Origin: Paraprevotella sp.
GTDB taxonomy: Bacteria > Bacteroidota > Bacteroidia > Bacteroidales > Bacteroidaceae
Assembly (NCBI GenBank): GCA_021205005.1
Contig: JAJPYK010000212.1
Location: forward strand, 1-6,684
Length of the DNA: 6,684 bases
Direction: 5' to 3'
Both the position numbers and the translations under genes were made by a program. This document shows, one piece after another, positions 5,227 through 6,684 of this stretch. The notes under the pieces were generated by a model. It saw nothing but the letters and a program-made list of their open reading frames with translations. It was not told where the DNA came from and ran no database searches. The first letter of the stretch is position 1; each line of letters starts with the position of its first letter.

Positions 5227-6684
5227 ATGCAAAAAGTGCTTTTGGTTATCTTTGGAACATTGTGTTGGATGTGGACGGTCGAAGCTAAAATAGCGGTTTA
5301 TCCCCGGGTTACGGATAAGACCGTGGCTGAAAACGGGCTTTATAGAGTGTATGTCCGTGAAGTCGGGAGTAGAGATTCATGGAATGAATTGCAAGTGTTT
5401 TGCGTAGAAGTGGATATGGATACGAGAAGCCAGGCTGCTATGGCTCAGTTCGATATGGGCCGACCTGTGGAGATACGGATCGTGGTTTCTGGAATGTCTG
5501 TGGACAACGTGAAGATACGTCCTTTGGTTTGTGGTATTAATTATAAGAAAATAGGAGAGCATGCACTGACTTTTATCTTGGAACATCCCTTAAAATTGAG
5601 TATTGAGTTCGGTGGCGATCGTTTGGGAAATCTGCATTTATTTGCCAATCCCGTAGAGACCGAAACTTATGATGGGGCTGAGGAAAAGGATGTCATCAAC
5701 TGGGGAGAGGGTACACATGATATATTTCGGAAGCATTGCCGTTTAATTTATTTTGGACCTGGCGTACATGCTCCTAAAGATCTGCCTAATAATGAAATCG
5801 CCATTCCCAGTAATTGTACGGTTTACTTGGCTCCGGGTGCCGTGGTGAAAGCCAAGTTGAGATTAGATAAAGTGGAAAACGTGAGGATTTTGGGGCGTGG
5901 TATGCTTTATCACCCTTTGAGAGGGGTGGAGATAACCCATTCTCGCAACATTCGGGTAGAAGGGATTACTGTGGTCGATCCTCAACATTATACAATTTAT
6001 GGAGGCGGTAGTGAGAATGTGACTATACGAAATGTGAAGAGTTTCTCTTCACGGGGATGGAGTTATGGGATTGATCTGATGTGCTGTCGGAATTGGCTGA
6101 TAGACGATGTCTTTTTACGTACCAGCGATGATTGTCTGGCCTTTTATAACCATCGTTGGTGGTTTTGGGGAAACAGCCGTGAATTGACGGTACAAAACTC
6201 CGTACTTTGGGCCGACGCGGCTCATGCGATGCACATAGGTTTGCACGGCGATGATTTGTCTGACGAAGGAGAACTGCTGAGTAAAGTGACTTTCTGTAAT
6301 ATAGATGTACTTAATGTGGATGAAGATGACGATAATTACCGAGGGGTGATGGCCGTTTGTAGTGGTGGTAAAAACCGTGTGGAGAAGGTGCTTTTCGAGA
6401 ATGTTCGTGTAGAGGATTGCGAAGAAGCGCGGCTTATCGATGTACGCGTATGCTATAATGAGAAATACAATCGTGAGCCTGGCGGTTCTATACGAAACGT
6501 TATTTTTCGCAATATAACCTATCAAGGTGAGGAGGGAATGATGTATCCCATGCGAATCCGGGGATATAATCATAAAGCTTGTGTTGCCGGAGTTATTTTA
6601 GATCATATTTTATTGAACGGTCGAAAAATGGAAGATACCCAGGACATAGAAATGAATGACTTTGTTTCCGGAGTGGAGGTGAAG
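5227..6684 (+). CDS. Secreted GH28/GH49-like right-handed beta-helix glycosidase (3' end beyond window)
   Basis: An open frame of 486 codons runs from the ATG at 5227 to the window edge without a stop, so the C-terminus is missing. Residues 1-20 form a signal peptide (MQKVLLVIFGTLCWMWTVEA, cleavage probably before K21) with no lipobox, suggesting a periplasmic or outer-surface enzyme. Residues about 21-165 look like an all-beta N-terminal domain. From about 172 the pectate-lyase-type helix begins: LIYFGPGVH, IPSNCTVYLAPGAVVKAKL (193-211), and repeated turns such as VENVRILGRGML, SENVTIRNV and VEKVLFENVRVED. GIDLMCCRNWLIDDVFLRTSDDCLAF (281-306) matches the GH28/GH49 catalytic region: D283 and the pair D301-D302 are the likely acidic residues, and AHAMHIGLHG (332-341) stands where GH28 has its G-H-G motif. 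A beta-sandwich before the helix is more GH49-like (dextranase, isopullulanase); pectin or another plant glycan is equally possible. It diverges from thiD, and no SusC/SusD genes are in view. Confidence 0.82.
   Translation, partial: MQKVLLVIFGTLCWMWTVEAKIAVYPRVTDKTVAENGLYRVYVREVGSRDSWNELQVFCVEVDMDTRSQAAMAQFDMGRPVEIRIVVSGMSVDNVKIRPLVCGINYKKIGEHALTFILEHPLKLSIEFGGDRLGNLHLFANPVETETYDGAEEKDVINWGEGTHDIFRKHCRLIYFGPGVHAPKDLPNNEIAIPSNCTVYLAPGAVVKAKLRLDKVENVRILGRGMLYHPLRGVEITHSRNIRVEGITVVDPQHYTIYGGGSENVTIRNVKSFSSRGWSYGIDLMCCRNWLIDDVFLRTSDDCLAFYNHRWWFWGNSRELTVQNSVLWADAAHAMHIGLHGDDLSDEGELLSKVTFCNIDVLNVDEDDDNYRGVMAVCSGGKNRVEKVLFENVRVEDCEEARLIDVRVCYNEKYNREPGGSIRNVIFRNITYQGEEGMMYPMRIRGYNHKACVAGVILDHILLNGRKMEDTQDIEMNDFVSGVEVK

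Noticed and set aside
5377..5586. 69-residue open frame antisense to the glycosidase N-terminal domain
   Set aside because: Shadow frame with no family features and no promoter or ribosome binding site of note.
6115..6573. 152-residue open frame antisense to the beta-helix glycosidase
   Set aside because: It lies wholly within a well-supported coding region on the other strand, shows no recognisable domain, and has the His/Ile/Thr-rich look of a shadow frame.

Overview
The window reads as chromosomal DNA of a Bacteroidales bacterium (Bacteroides, Phocaeicola, Parabacteroides or a relative). The evidence is the Bacteroidetes-type promoters (TTG, 20 nt, TAnnTTTG), the lack of strong Shine-Dalgarno sequences, an FldA/DUF2023 gene pair that I recall from Porphyromonas and Bacteroides, and a secreted beta-helix glycosidase typical of gut polysaccharide degraders. 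The species cannot be fixed from the sequence alone.

Layout. Five genes lie on the minus strand. Read in their direction of transcription (right to left) they are thiD (HMP/HMP-P kinase), fabD (malonyl-CoA:ACP transacylase), a GH13 alpha-amylase-family enzyme without a signal peptide, fldA (long-chain flavodoxin) and a DUF2023 gene with a C-terminal cysteine cluster. One gene on the plus strand diverges from thiD. It encodes an exported GH28/GH49-like right-handed beta-helix glycosidase and is cut off by the window end.

Mobile DNA. A 184-bp non-coding element with perfect 23-bp terminal inverted repeats sits between fabD and the amylase gene. The last 55 bp of a second copy, or of its parent insertion sequence, open the window in the same orientation. 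The block of amylase, fldA and DUF2023 is therefore bracketed by direct repeats. The complete copy carries a strong bidirectional terminator hairpin and a possible outward promoter 29 bp from the amylase start, so it may have rewired expression of that gene.

Regulation. Good promoters are visible for DUF2023, fldA and thiD, each with exactly 20 nt between TTG and TAnnTTTG. The fldA promoter is overlapped by a 15-bp perfect inverted repeat, a candidate operator. The thiD promoter lies so close to the conserved start codon that the transcript should be nearly leaderless, and it rules out the longer upstream start. thiD and fabD are probably co-transcribed. fldA and DUF2023 have separate promoters of similar build and may serve one redox or iron response. 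No CRISPR array, tRNA, rRNA or complete transposase gene was seen.
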